Assembly: GCF_000720325.1 (NCBI RefSeq)
Contig: NZ_JOJM01000014.1
Span: 1-64,000 of the forward strand
Length of the DNA: 64,000 nt
Source: Streptomyces sp. NRRL B-1347
Lineage (GTDB): Bacteria > Actinomycetota > Actinomycetes > Streptomycetales > Streptomycetaceae
Direction: 5' to 3'
Part shown: positions 25,912-34,488 of the stretch, in pieces
How the letters are laid out: every line of letters begins with the position of its first letter
Position numbering within the stretch: position 1 is the stretch's first letter
Program-made: the position numbers and the translations under genes
The notes under the pieces: model-generated
Seen by the model: the letters and a program-made list of their open reading frames with translations, nothing else
The model's database searches: none
What the model was told of the DNA's origin: nothing

Positions 25912-26699
25912 CGGCAGACAGCACCGGCAGGATCCGCACGGACATCGCGCACAACGCCCGGGTGTGGAACTACTGGCTGGGCGGCAAGGACAACTACCAG
26001 GTGGACCGGGCCGTCGGCGAGCAGGTCACCCAGATGTTCCCCGGCATCGGCGAAGTGGCGCGCGCGGACCGGGCGTTCCTCGGCCGGGCGGTCGCCCACC
26101 TCGTCGGCGACCGGGGCATCCGCCAGCTCCTGGACATCGGCACCGGCCTGCCCACCGGCGAGAACACCCACGAGGTGGCGCAGCGCCTGGCCCCGGACGC
26201 GCGCGTCGTGTACGTCGACAACGACCCGATCGTCCTGGCCCACGCCCACGCGCTGCTCACCAGCTCGCCGGAGGGCGTGACCACGTACATCGACCAGGAC
26301 GCCCGCAACGCGCGCGAGATCGTGGCCGCCGCCGCGGCCACGCTCGACCTCACCCGGCCGGTCGCCGTGATGCTGCTCGGCATCCTGAACTTCATCCCGG
26401 ACACCGACGACACGCTCCGGATCGTCAAGACCCTCATGGCCGAGGTGCCGTCGGGCAGTTACCTCGTCCTGACCCACCCCACCCTGGACGCCGACGTCGG
26501 CGGCGCGGGCAACCAGGCGGCGATGGACTTCTGGAACGAGAACGCCACGCCGCCGATCACCGGCCGCACCCGCGCCGAGTTCCACGCCTACTTCGACGGC
26601 CTCGAACTCCTCGAACCGGGCGTCGAGTCCTGCTCCCGCTGGCGCTACCCGCAAGGTCCCGTGGTCCCCCAGTTCGGCGCGGTGGCCCGCAAACCGTAG
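25908..26699 (+). CDS. SAM-dependent methyltransferase, DUF574 family
   Basis: A 263-residue member of an actinomycete-specific methyltransferase family. The N-terminus RIRTDIAHNARVWNYWLGG is the family hallmark. The SAM-binding strand LLDIGTGLPT (about residues 70-79) and the acidic VVYVDNDP follow; MLLGILNFIPD is motif IV-like. Substrates of this abundant Streptomyces family are not established. GTG 25908 overlaps the phosphodiesterase stop by 4 nt. The gene ends 18 bp before decayed sequence. Confidence 0.88.
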   Translation: MTADSTGRIRTDIAHNARVWNYWLGGKDNYQVDRAVGEQVTQMFPGIGEVARADRAFLGRAVAHLVGDRGIRQLLDIGTGLPTGENTHEVAQRLAPDARVVYVDNDPIVLAHAHALLTSSPEGVTTYIDQDARNAREIVAAAAATLDLTRPVAVMLLGILNFIPDTDDTLRIVKTLMAEVPSGSYLVLTHPTLDADVGGAGNQAAMDFWNENATPPITGRTRAEFHAYFDGLELLEPGVESCSRWRYPQGPVVPQFGAVARKP

Positions 26700-26716
26700 C
26701 CCGCGCCCCGACCGCG

Positions 26717-26900
26717 TCAGCCTCCGGCGCGGGCGAGCGGCGGCACGATCGCCCGCGCGTCCACGCCCCGCCCCACCCAAAGGCCGATGAGCAGCGCCGC
26801 CGTCGCCTCCACGAGCCCGGCCCGCCGGAGCCCACCGGCGTCGTCCGCCTCGCACCCGAGGCCGCGCACCAACTCCCGTACGACGTCGAGTGCTTCGGCT
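26717..26900 (-). pseudogene. Possible 3' fragment of a decayed gene
   Basis: Reading the minus strand toward the TGA at 26719-26717 gives about 60 codons of natural-looking protein (LDVVRELVRGLGC, then ATAALLIGLWVGRGVDAR) with high third-position GC, preceded by an in-frame stop and no start. It abuts the repeat at 26970-27055. A plus-strand frame over the same bases (ending PYDVECFGWSTTAW) is also open, so the coding strand is uncertain. The whole 26700-27084 gap holds no intact gene. Confidence 0.3.
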
Positions 26901-26969
26901 GGAGTACCACGGCCTGGTGACGCGCCGGTCGTTCGGCGCCTGGGCCTTCAACCGAGCGGAGGCCTCTTA

Positions 26970-27055
26970 GCGGGGCAGCGCCCCGAAGGGGCGCGAGGCT
27001 CTGGCATTTTGCGGCTCCGCCGCGTGGGCGCGCCCAGCCCCCGGCGACCCGCAGC
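26970..27055. repeat. Dispersed Streptomyces-type palindromic repeat, intergenic copy
   Basis: Begins with the agcgccccgaaggggcgcg palindrome and contains a gcggctccgccgcgtgggcg core ending in acccgcagcc. It aligns with 14722-14803 in the chitinase gene. It lies between the methyltransferase and SDR genes. Confidence 0.55.
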
Positions 27056-27084
27056 CGAAGAACCCGCACAATCCAGCGAAGCGC

Positions 27085-27831
27085 CTACGCGTTGGTGCCG
27101 CCGTCCACCGTGAAGTCCGCGCCCGTGATCGAGCGGCCCCCCGGGCCCACCAGGTGCGCGACCGTGGCGGCTATGTCGTCGGTCTCCGCGTAGCGGCCGA
27201 GTGCGGACAGGCCGCGCTGGAAGTCGGCGCTCTCGCCGGCGGCGGGGTTCATGTCGGTGTCCGTGGAGCCCGGGTGGACGAGGTTGACGGTGATGCCGCG
27301 CGGGCCGAGCTCGCGGGCGAGGGCCTTGGTGAAGCCGGTCAGGGCGGACTTGCTCATCGAGTAGAGGACGATGCCGGGGAACGGCGCGCGGCCCACGAGG
27401 CTGCTGCCGATGCTCACGATGCGCCCGCCCTCCGGCAGGTGCGCGAGCGCGGCCTGGGCGCCGAGGAACGCGGCGCGGGCGTGGATCGCCAGGGTGCGGT
27501 CCAGCTCGTCGAGGCCGACCTCCTCGACCGGCCCGTGCGGGAAGACGCCCGCGTTGTTCACGAGGATGTCGAGGCGGCCCAGCTCGCGCGCCGCCCGCTC
27601 CACCGCATCGGTGACCGCGTCGGCCTCGGCCGCGTCGGCCTGGATGGCCACCGCCCGCCGCCCGAGCGCCTCCACCTCGGCGACGACGGCCTCGGCCTTC
27701 GCCTTGCCCGCGGGGCTCACATAGGTGAACGCCACGTCGGCGCCGTCCCGCGCGAGCCGCTTGACGATCGCCGCCCCGATGCCCCGGCTGCCGCCCGTGA
27801 CCAGCGCGGCCTTGCCCTGGAGGTCCGTCAT
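27085..27831 (-). CDS. Short-chain dehydrogenase/reductase
   Basis: Classical SDR (248 residues). Cofactor motif TGGSRGIG (about residues 12-19), NNAG (about 89-92), catalytic Ser (GSS), Tyr and Lys in YSMSK, and the C-terminal TVDGG are all present, so an NAD(P)-dependent oxidoreductase resembling 3-oxoacyl-ACP reductases is expected. ATG 27831 has a close G-rich ribosome site. It diverges from a TetR gene with a strong palindrome between (27894-27917), which marks it as the likely target of that repressor. Natural substrate unknown. Confidence 0.92.
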   Translation of the reverse strand: MTDLQGKAALVTGGSRGIGAAIVKRLARDGADVAFTYVSPAGKAKAEAVVAEVEALGRRAVAIQADAAEADAVTDAVERAARELGRLDILVNNAGVFPHGPVEEVGLDELDRTLAIHARAAFLGAQAALAHLPEGGRIVSIGSSLVGRAPFPGIVLYSMSKSALTGFTKALARELGPRGITVNLVHPGSTDTDMNPAAGESADFQRGLSALGRYAETDDIAATVAHLVGPGGRSITGADFTVDGGTNA

Positions 27832-27893
27832 CCCCTGCCCCAAATCTCTCGGTGAGTAAGGGCGGCACGCACAGCCGCGTACCGCCACGCCGA

Positions 27894-27917
27894 TTTCTGT
27901 GTCGATCGGCACAGAAA
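27894..27917. promoter_or_regulatory. TetR-type operator between the SDR and TetR genes
   Basis: TTTCTGTG (27894-27901) and CACAGAAA (27910-27917) are perfect 8-bp arms around tcgatcgg, itself nearly palindromic. A further half-site ACAGAAA occurs at 27967-27973 beside an imperfect partner at about 27951-27958, near a TATATT-like -10 of the tetR gene. This arrangement suits repression of both divergent genes. Confidence 0.75.
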
Positions 27918-28007
27918 CTTTCACACGAGCGTTCCGCCACGTCAAGGCCTATATTTGTCAGTCACTACAGAAATGAATCGGCGACGGACACCAGGGAGGT
28001 GGGGGAC

Positions 28008-28619
28008 GTGGCGGGACGCGGACGGCCCCGGAGCTTCGACCGGGACGCGGCCCTGCGCCGGGCCATGGAGGTGTTCTGGGAGCACGGCTACGAGGCCACG
28101 TCGATGACGGACCTCACCTCGGCCATGGGCATCGCGTCGCCCAGCCTGTACGCCGCGTTCGGCTCCAAGGAGCGCCTCTTCCAGGAGGCGGTGACCCTGT
28201 ACAGCGCCACGGAGGGCTCGGCCATGGCGCGCGCGTTCACCGAGGTGCCCACCGCGCGCGGCGCCGTCGAGGCGGTCCTGCGCGAGAACGCGCGCGCGTA
28301 CACCGACCCGGACCGGCCGACCGGCTGCATGATCGTGCTGGCCGCGACCAACTGCTCGGCGGCGAACGCGCCGGTGCGCGACCACCTGGCGGCCTGGCGC
28401 CGCACGGGCGCCGAGATGATGGCCGACCGGCTGCGCCGCGGCGTCGACGAGGGGGAACTCCCCGCCACCACGGACACGGAGGCCGCGGCCGCCTTCTACA
28501 CCACGGTCATCCAGGGCATGTCGGTCCAGTCCCGCGACGGCGCGACCCGCGCGGACCTGGACAGGACGGTGGACCGGGCGATGGCGGCCTGGGAGGCGGT
28601 GCTCGCGCCCGGCGCGTAG
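28008..28619 (+). CDS. TetR-family transcriptional repressor
   Basis: A 203-residue regulator. The N-terminal helix-turn-helix covers about residues 10-55, with MEVFWEHGYEATSMTDL and MGIASPSLYAAFGSKERLF as the DNA-recognition part. The C-terminal ligand domain includes CMIVLAATNC, as in YxaF/LmrA-like or AcrR-like members. GTG 28008 has GGGAGG upstream. It is divergent from the SDR gene, with matching operators in the 176-bp gap, so local autoregulation is likely. The inducer is unknown. It converges with the PotD-like gene, 22 bp apart. Confidence 0.9.
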   Translation: MAGRGRPRSFDRDAALRRAMEVFWEHGYEATSMTDLTSAMGIASPSLYAAFGSKERLFQEAVTLYSATEGSAMARAFTEVPTARGAVEAVLRENARAYTDPDRPTGCMIVLAATNCSAANAPVRDHLAAWRRTGAEMMADRLRRGVDEGELPATTDTEAAAAFYTTVIQGMSVQSRDGATRADLDRTVDRAMAAWEAVLAPGA

Positions 28620-28641
28620 CGCACGCCGCAGCCCGGGAGGG

Positions 28642-29814
28642 TCAGAGGCCCACGATCGAGTTCCACCGCCGCGCGAACTCCGTGCGCTCGTCCGACGTGA
28701 TGTCCCGCGCGATCGCGAGCCGTTCGCGCATCGCGTCGTCGGGGAAGACCAGCGGGTCCTCGGCGAGCGCGGCGAGGTCCTTGTCCTTGGCGGAGGCGAG
28801 GACGTCGCGGGCCGCGGGCACGGGGCAGACGTAGTTGACCCAGGCGGCGAGCGAGGCGGCGACCTCGGGGTCGTAGTAGTGGTCGATCAGGCGCTCGGCG
28901 TTGCGCTTGTGGCGGGCGAGGTTGGGGATCATCAGGGACTCGGCCCACAGCTCGGCGCCCTCCTCGGGGACGACGAACGCGATGTCGGGGTCGTCGGCCT
29001 GGAGCTGGATGACGTCGCCGCTGTAGGCCTGGCAGGCGAGGACGTCGCCGCTGGCGAGGTCCTTGATGTAGTCGTTGCCGGTGAAGCGGCGGACGTGGTG
29101 GCCGCGCACGCGCTTCTCCAGGCCGTCGCACATGCGGTGGAAGTCGTCCCCGGTCCACTTCCTGATGTCGACGCCGTCGCCCTGCATCAGCAGCGCGAAC
29201 GCCTCGTCGAGCCCGGACAGGAGCGTGACCCGGCCCTTCAGGTCGTCGGCCCACAGGTCCGACACGTGCCGGATCTCGCGGCCGAGCCGCCGCTTGTTGT
29301 ACGCGATGCCGGTGATGCCGGACTGCCACGGCACGGAGAACCTCCGGCCCTCGTCGAAGTGCGGCGTGCGCAGGATCGGGTCGAGGTGCTCGGCCACGTT
29401 GGGCTGCCGGGAGCGGTCCATCTCCTGCACCCAGCCGAGGCGCACGAAGCGCGCGCACATCCAGTCGCTGATGACGACGAGGTCCCGGCCGGTCTCCTGA
29501 TGGTTCATCAGGGACGGGCTGATCTTGCCGAAGAACTCGTCGTTGTCGTTGATCTCCTCGGTGTAGCGGACGTCGATGCCGGTCCGCTTCTCGAAGGCGT
29601 CGAGGGTGGGGCGCCTGGTCTTGTCCTCGTCGTCGGTGTCGATGTACAGCGGCCAGTTGGCGAACGTCAGCTTCTTGTCCCGGCCGGAGAGGTCCTTCGC
29701 GGCGCGGTCCGACGCGTCGACGTAAGCGGCGGGCACCCCGCAGCCCGCGAGGGCGCCGAGGACTCCCGCCGCGCCGATGCCCTTGAGGAACGTACGACGT
29801 GCGGCAACTGTCAT
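28642..29814 (-). CDS. Second PotD-like polyamine-binding lipoprotein
   Basis: A 390-residue solute-binding protein paralogous to PotD at 20163-21407. Shared stretches include RPTLDAFEKRTGI, EINDNDEFFGK, VRRFTGNDY and NLARHKRNAERLIDHYY. The signal has RR (AARRTFLKGIGAAG) and a lipobox LAGC near residue 25. No permease or ATPase gene accompanies it, so it may feed PotABC with a different amine. It lies downstream of an aminoaldehyde dehydrogenase on the same strand, separated by a bipartite hairpin. GAGGG precedes ATG 29814. Confidence 0.9.
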   Translation of the reverse strand: MTVAARRTFLKGIGAAGVLGALAGCGVPAAYVDASDRAAKDLSGRDKKLTFANWPLYIDTDDEDKTRRPTLDAFEKRTGIDVRYTEEINDNDEFFGKISPSLMNHQETGRDLVVISDWMCARFVRLGWVQEMDRSRQPNVAEHLDPILRTPHFDEGRRFSVPWQSGITGIAYNKRRLGREIRHVSDLWADDLKGRVTLLSGLDEAFALLMQGDGVDIRKWTGDDFHRMCDGLEKRVRGHHVRRFTGNDYIKDLASGDVLACQAYSGDVIQLQADDPDIAFVVPEEGAELWAESLMIPNLARHKRNAERLIDHYYDPEVAASLAAWVNYVCPVPAARDVLASAKDKDLAALAEDPLVFPDDAMRERLAIARDITSDERTEFARRWNSIVGL

Positions 29815-29839
29815 GCCCCCACCCTCACTTCACGCACGA

Positions 29840-29876
29840 GGGGCGGGCAATGGACAAGGTGTCCACCGCCCGCCCC
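29840..29876 (-). terminator. Bipartite hairpin after the aminoaldehyde dehydrogenase gene
   Basis: A 9-bp outer stem (29840-29848 with 29868-29876), a 2-nt symmetrical internal loop and a 5-bp inner stem (29851-29855 with 29861-29865) follow the stop at 29916. It would limit read-through into the PotD-like gene. Confidence 0.7.
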
Positions 29877-29915
29877 GAAGACGACTCAGAACGTCAGCCC
29901 CGCGGGGCCGGAACG

Positions 29916-31352
29916 TCAGTCGAGCGACGTCATGACGTGCTTGATGCGGGTGTAGTCGTCGAAGCCGTAGGCGGAGAGGTCCTTGCCGTAGCCGGACTTC
30001 TTGAAGCCGCCGTGCGGCATCTCGGCGACCAGCGGGATGTGCGTGTTGATCCAGACGCAGCCGAAGTCGAGCACCTTGGACATGCGCATCGCGCGGGAGT
30101 GGTCCTTGGTCCACACCGAGGAGGCGAGGGCGTACTCCACGCCGTTCGCGTAACTGACGGCCTGGGCCTCGTCCGTGAAGGACTGGACCGTGATGACCGG
30201 GCCGAAGACCTCCTTCTGGATGATCTCGTCGTCCTGCTTGAGCCCGGAGACGACGGTCGGCGCGTAGAAGTAGCCCTTGTCGCCGACCCGGTGGCCGCCC
30301 GCCTCGACCTTGGCGTGCGCGGGCAGCCGGTCGATGAAGCCGGAGACCTGCGCCAGCTGGTTGGCGTTGTTCAGCGGGCCGTACAGCACGTCCTCGTCGT
30401 CCGGCAGGCCGGTCTTGGTGTCGGCGGCGGCCTTGGCGAGGGCGGTGACGAACTCGTCGTGGATCGACTCGTGGACGAGCACGCGGGTCGCGGCCGTACA
30501 GTCCTGGCCCGCGTTGAAGAAGCCCGCCACCGAGATGTCCTCGACGGCCTTGGCGAGGTCGGTGTCCTCGAAGACCACGACGGGCGCCTTGCCGCCGAGC
30601 TCCAGGTGGACGCGCTTGAGGTCCTTGGCGGCCGACTCGGCCACCTGCATGCCCGCGCGCACCGAGCCGGTGATGGAGGCCATCGCCGGGGTGGGGTGCT
30701 CGACCATCATGCGGCCCGTGTCGCGGTCGCCGGTGACCACGTTGAAGACGCCGGGCGGTACGACGGAGCCGATGATCTCGGCCATCAGGACGGTCGACGC
30801 CGGGGTGGTGTCCGACGGCTTGAGCACGACCGTGTTGCCCGCGGCGAGCGCCGGGGCGAACTTCCACACGGCCATCATCATCGGGTAGTTCCACGGCGCG
30901 ACCTGCGCGCAGACGCCGACGGGCTCGCGGCGGACGATGGAGGTCAGGCCCTCCATGTACTCACCGGCGGCGCGGCCCTCCAGCATCCGGGCCGCACCCG
31001 CGAAGAAGCGGATCTGGTCCACCATCGGCGGGATCTCTTCGGAGCGGGTGAGGCCGATCGGCTTGCCCGTGTTCTCGACCTCGGCGGCGATGAGCTCCTC
31101 GGCGCGCTCCTCGAAGGCGTCCGCGATCTTCAGCAGGGCCTTCTGCCGCTCGGCGGGCACGAGGTCGCGCCAGGCCGGGAAGGCGTCGGCGGCGGCCTTC
31201 ATCGCCGCGTCGACGTCGGCCTGTCCGGACAGCGGCGCCACGGCGTACGCCTCGCCGGTCGCCGGGTTGATCACCTCGGTGGTCCGTCCGTCGGCCGCGT
31301 CCCGGAATTCTCCGTTGATGTAATTGCGCAGACGGCGCAGCTCGGTGCTCAC
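29916..31352 (-). CDS. Gamma-aminobutyraldehyde dehydrogenase
   Basis: Aldehyde dehydrogenase of 478 residues, closely related to PatD/PuuC-type aminoaldehyde dehydrogenases. APWNYPMM supplies Asn, LELGGKAPV the Glu and NAGQDCTAATR the nucleophilic Cys; the C-terminus SGYGKDLSAYGFDDYTRIKH matches that of the paralogue at 21496-23022. The expected reaction is 4-aminobutanal to GABA with NAD. GTG 31352 is preceded by GGAGG. It diverges from an Lrp/AsnC regulator and an aminotransferase, which suggests shared control. Two such enzymes in one region may handle different chain lengths or amines. Confidence 0.92.
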   Translation of the reverse strand: MSTELRRLRNYINGEFRDAADGRTTEVINPATGEAYAVAPLSGQADVDAAMKAAADAFPAWRDLVPAERQKALLKIADAFEERAEELIAAEVENTGKPIGLTRSEEIPPMVDQIRFFAGAARMLEGRAAGEYMEGLTSIVRREPVGVCAQVAPWNYPMMMAVWKFAPALAAGNTVVLKPSDTTPASTVLMAEIIGSVVPPGVFNVVTGDRDTGRMMVEHPTPAMASITGSVRAGMQVAESAAKDLKRVHLELGGKAPVVVFEDTDLAKAVEDISVAGFFNAGQDCTAATRVLVHESIHDEFVTALAKAAADTKTGLPDDEDVLYGPLNNANQLAQVSGFIDRLPAHAKVEAGGHRVGDKGYFYAPTVVSGLKQDDEIIQKEVFGPVITVQSFTDEAQAVSYANGVEYALASSVWTKDHSRAMRMSKVLDFGCVWINTHIPLVAEMPHGGFKKSGYGKDLSAYGFDDYTRIKHVMTSLD

Positions 31353-31513
31353 TTCCGGCCCTCCAGTCAGTGTCCAGTGGATGAGACACCCACCCTAGTC
31401 CGTACACCGACGCTTTCAACATACCCAGCAGCCCAGGACTGCGAAATCCGCACGCCAGAAGTCCTTCAGCAACGAATTTCATCGATCTGCCCTTGCGTAA
31501 CTGACGAGACCTC

Positions 31514-32065
31514 GTGCACAGTGAAGTCGTGGCCAGTCGAAGCACAGACCCCAGCAGCCCCCGCGAGGGGGCGACCACCCGCCCCGCCACCGGTGGCGGC
31601 CGCGGCCAGAGCGGATCGCCGTCGGTCGACGCCGTCTCCCTGGCGATCATCGAACAGCTCCAGGAGGACGGCCGCAGGCCGTACGCCGCGATCGGCAAGG
31701 CCGTCGGCCTCTCCGAGGCGGCCGTGCGCCAGCGCGTCCAGAAGCTCCTGGACCAGGGCGTGATGCAGATCGTCGCCGTGACGGACCCGCTCACCGTGGG
31801 CTTCCGCCGCCAAGCGATGGTCGGCATCGACGTGGAGGGCGACGTGGACCCGGTCGCCGACGCCGTCGCCGCGATGCCGGAGGCGGAGTACGTGGTGATG
31901 ACCGCGGGCTCGCACGACCTGCTCGTGGAGATCGTCTGCGAGGACGACGACCACCTCCTGGAGGTCATCAACAAACGGATCCGCGCCCTCCCCGGCGTGC
32001 GTTCGACCGAGAGCTTCGTCTACCTCAAGCTGAAGAAGCAGACCTACATGTGGGGAACCCGATAG
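31514..32065 (+). CDS. Lrp/AsnC-family transcriptional regulator
   Basis: A 183-residue regulator. A disordered Gly/Ser-rich N-terminus of about 35 residues precedes the AsnC helix-turn-helix (residues about 40-90, RRPYAAIGKAVGLSEAAVRQRV) and a C-terminal RAM ligand-binding domain (about 97-175, AEYVVMTAGSHDLLVEIVC). It diverges from the aminoaldehyde dehydrogenase and overlaps the aminotransferase downstream by 16 bp, so it is probably the local regulator and responds to an amino acid or amine. Start is GTG 31514; GTG 31529 is also possible. No strong ribosome site is seen for either. Confidence 0.88.
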   Translation: MHSEVVASRSTDPSSPREGATTRPATGGGRGQSGSPSVDAVSLAIIEQLQEDGRRPYAAIGKAVGLSEAAVRQRVQKLLDQGVMQIVAVTDPLTVGFRRQAMVGIDVEGDVDPVADAVAAMPEAEYVVMTAGSHDLLVEIVCEDDDHLLEVINKRIRALPGVRSTESFVYLKLKKQTYMWGTR

Positions 32066-33429
32066 CCGTGAGCAAGGACCTCAGCAAAACCGCGTACGAC
32101 CACCTGTGGATGCACTTCACGCGCATGTCGTCGTACGAGAACACGCCCGTGCCCACCATCGTGCGCGGTGAAGGCACCTACATCTACGACGACAAGGGCA
32201 AGAAGTACCTCGACGGTCTCGCGGGCCTGTTCGTGGTCCAGGCCGGACACGGCCGCCGTGAGCTCGCCGAAGTCGCCGCCAAGCAGGCGGCCGACCTCGC
32301 CTTCTTCCCCATCTGGTCGTACGCCCACCCGAGCGCCGTCGAACTGGCGGAGCGCCTCGCCCACTACGCCCCCGGCGACCTGAACAAGGTCTTCTTCACC
32401 ACCGGCGGCGGCGAGGCCGTCGAGACCGCGTGGAAGCTGGCGAAGCAATACCACAAGCTCACCGGCAACCACACGAAGTACAAGGTCATCTCGCGCGCGG
32501 TCGCCTACCACGGCACCCCGCAGGGCGCCCTGTCCATCACCGGCCTGCCCGCCCTGAAGGCCCCCTTCGAGCCGCTGGTCCCGGGCGCCCACAAGGTCCC
32601 GAACACCAACATCTACCGCGCCCCCATCCACGGCGACGACCCGGAGGCCTTCGGCCGCTGGGCCGCCGACCAGATCGAGCAGGAGATCCTCTTCGAGGGC
32701 CCGGAGACGGTCGCCGCGGTCTTCCTGGAGCCGGTGCAGAACGCGGGCGGCTGCTTCCCGCCCCCGCCCGGCTACTTCCAGCGCGTGCGCGAGATCTGCG
32801 ACAAGTACGACGTGCTCCTCGTCTCCGACGAGGTCATCTGCGCCTTCGGCCGCCTCGGCACGATGTTCGCCTGCGACAAGTTCGGCTACGTGCCGGACAT
32901 CATCACCTGCGCCAAGGGCATGACCTCGGGCTACTCCCCGATCGGCGCGGCCATCGTCTCCGACCGCATCGCCGAGCCGTTCTACAAGGGCGACAACACC
33001 TTCCTGCACGGCTACACCTTCGGCGGCCACCCGGTCTCCGCGGCCGTCGGCCTGGCCAACCTCGACCTCTTCGAGCGCGAGGGCCTCAACCAGCACGTGC
33101 TGGACAACGAGGGCGCGTTCCTCTCCACCCTCCAGAAGCTGCACGACCTGCCGATCGTCGGCGACGTCCGCGGCAACGGCTTCTTTTACGGCATCGAGCT
33201 GGTGAAGGACAAGGCCACCAAGGAGTCCTTCACGGACGAGGAGTCGGAGCGCGTGCTCTACGGCTTCGTCTCCAAGAAGCTCTTCGAGTACGGCCTGTAC
33301 TGCCGCGCCGACGACCGCGGTGACCCCGTCATCCAGCTGTCGCCGCCGCTGATCTCCGACCAGTCCACGTTCGACGAGATCGAGGGCATCGTCCGCCAGG
33401 TCCTGACGGAGGCCTGGACCAAGATCTGA
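32050..33429 (+). CDS. Class III aminotransferase, putrescine/omega-amine--pyruvate type
   Basis: PLP enzyme of 459 residues in the omega-aminotransferase group. Conserved items are TTGGGEAVETAWK, AYHGTPQGA, Asp260 in LLVSDEVICAFGR and the Schiff-base Lys289 in TCAKGMTSG. The N-terminus with DHLWMHFTRM is typical of putrescine- or beta-alanine-pyruvate aminotransferases. It probably converts a diamine to an aminoaldehyde, the substrate of the dehydrogenase across the divergent promoter. GTG 32050 lies inside the regulator gene; GTG 32068, two bases after its stop, is an alternative. A very strong terminator follows. Confidence 0.9.
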   Translation: MGNPIAVSKDLSKTAYDHLWMHFTRMSSYENTPVPTIVRGEGTYIYDDKGKKYLDGLAGLFVVQAGHGRRELAEVAAKQAADLAFFPIWSYAHPSAVELAERLAHYAPGDLNKVFFTTGGGEAVETAWKLAKQYHKLTGNHTKYKVISRAVAYHGTPQGALSITGLPALKAPFEPLVPGAHKVPNTNIYRAPIHGDDPEAFGRWAADQIEQEILFEGPETVAAVFLEPVQNAGGCFPPPPGYFQRVREICDKYDVLLVSDEVICAFGRLGTMFACDKFGYVPDIITCAKGMTSGYSPIGAAIVSDRIAEPFYKGDNTFLHGYTFGGHPVSAAVGLANLDLFEREGLNQHVLDNEGAFLSTLQKLHDLPIVGDVRGNGFFYGIELVKDKATKESFTDEESERVLYGFVSKKLFEYGLYCRADDRGDPVIQLSPPLISDQSTFDEIEGIVRQVLTEAWTKI

Positions 33430-33442
33430 CCCGGCGCGAAAC

Positions 33443-33487
33443 CGGCCCGGGCGCACCCATCCGAGTGAGATGGGTGCGCCCGGGCCG
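33443..33487 (+). terminator. Strong hairpin terminator after the aminotransferase gene
   Basis: A 19-bp perfect stem (33443-33461 with 33469-33487) with a 7-nt loop begins 14 bp after the stop. It is among the longest hairpins in the window and closes the polyamine region. Confidence 0.85.
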
Positions 33488-33600
33488 CGTCCTTGTCCGG
33501 GGTCCCGCGGCAAATCCCTAGCGTGCCCAGTGACCGATCGGCCCAGCCTTCGTTCCCCCGTACGGGGGAGGCGATCTGATCTGAACCGAGGTGTACGCCC

Positions 33601-34488
33601 ATGGTGGCCCCGCCGGACAACGACGTGCTGTGGGCCCGTGCCCTGCACGTCACGCTCAACGGCACTCCCGCACTCACCGGCGTCTCGCTCGGTGTCCGCG
33701 AGGGCGAGATCCTCGCGGTCGGCGGCCCGCGCGGCAGCGGCAAGACGACGCTCCTGCGCTGTCTGTCCGGCCAGCTCGCGCCGCAGCGGGGCGAGGTCTG
33801 GTTCAACTCCACGCCCGTGCACACCATGGGCCCGCTGGTCCGGGAGCGGCTGCGCCGCGACCGGTTCGGCTGGATCGACCCCGAGCCCGCCCTCGTGCCG
33901 GAGCTGACCGGCTGGGAGAACGCCGCGCTCGCGCTGCTCCTGCGCGGCGCCCCGCACCGCACCGCCAAGCGCGCCGCCCTGGAGTGGCTGGAGCGCCTCG
34001 ACGCAGGCGACTGCGCCCGCAAGCGGCCGCACGCCCTCACCCGCGCCGAGTGCCAGCGCGTGGCCGTCGCCCGCGCCCTCGCCGCGACCCCGGCCGTCCT
34101 CTTCGCGGACGAGCCCACCGCGCCGCTGCACCGCGCCGACCGCGCGCACGTCCTGCGCACCCTGACGACGGCCGCCCGCTCGCACGGCATCACCGTCGTC
34201 CTCGCCACCCACGACGCGGAGGTCGCCGCCCTCGCCGACCGCACGGTCGCCCTCCTGGACGGCCGCCGCGTGAACACGCTCCACCTGCCCGACGACGGCT
34301 TCACGCCCAGTGCCGACGGCTCCGGGGCCGCAGCGGGTGCGGCGGACGGAGCCGCGGGAGCCTCAGGGGCCTCAGGGGCCTCGGCGGCCGAGCGGCCCGG
34401 GGCCGCGGTCACCGGCGGCCAGGGCGGCTCCGGGCGGCCCGGTGGCTCCGACGCGGAAGGCCGGGCCGCGTGCTCGCTCTCCGTCTAG
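33601..34488 (+). CDS. ABC transporter ATP-binding protein with atypical signature motif
   Basis: A 295-residue ATPase of the LolD/MacB/FtsE size class. Walker A is GGPRGSGKTT (about 42-51), Walker B AVLFADEP and the switch His is in LATHDAE. The signature normally reading LSGGQ appears as LTRAECQR, keeping the flanking RVAVARAL. The C-terminus (about 225-295) is a Gly/Ala/Ser-rich tail containing GASGASGASA, encoded by a 9-bp repeat near 34359-34384. GAGGTG precedes ATG 33601. It overlaps the membrane-protein gene downstream by 19 bp, so the two form one transporter. Substrate unknown. Confidence 0.85.
   Translation: MVAPPDNDVLWARALHVTLNGTPALTGVSLGVREGEILAVGGPRGSGKTTLLRCLSGQLAPQRGEVWFNSTPVHTMGPLVRERLRRDRFGWIDPEPALVPELTGWENAALALLLRGAPHRTAKRAALEWLERLDAGDCARKRPHALTRAECQRVAVARALAATPAVLFADEPTAPLHRADRAHVLRTLTTAARSHGITVVLATHDAEVAALADRTVALLDGRRVNTLHLPDDGFTPSADGSGAAAGAADGAAGASGASGASAAERPGAAVTGGQGGSGRPGGSDAEGRAACSLSV

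Noticed and set aside
26787..27113. Plus-strand open frame of 108 codons between the methyltransferase and SDR genes
   Set aside because: Ser/Arg/Pro-rich, crosses a dispersed repeat and lacks a ribosome site.
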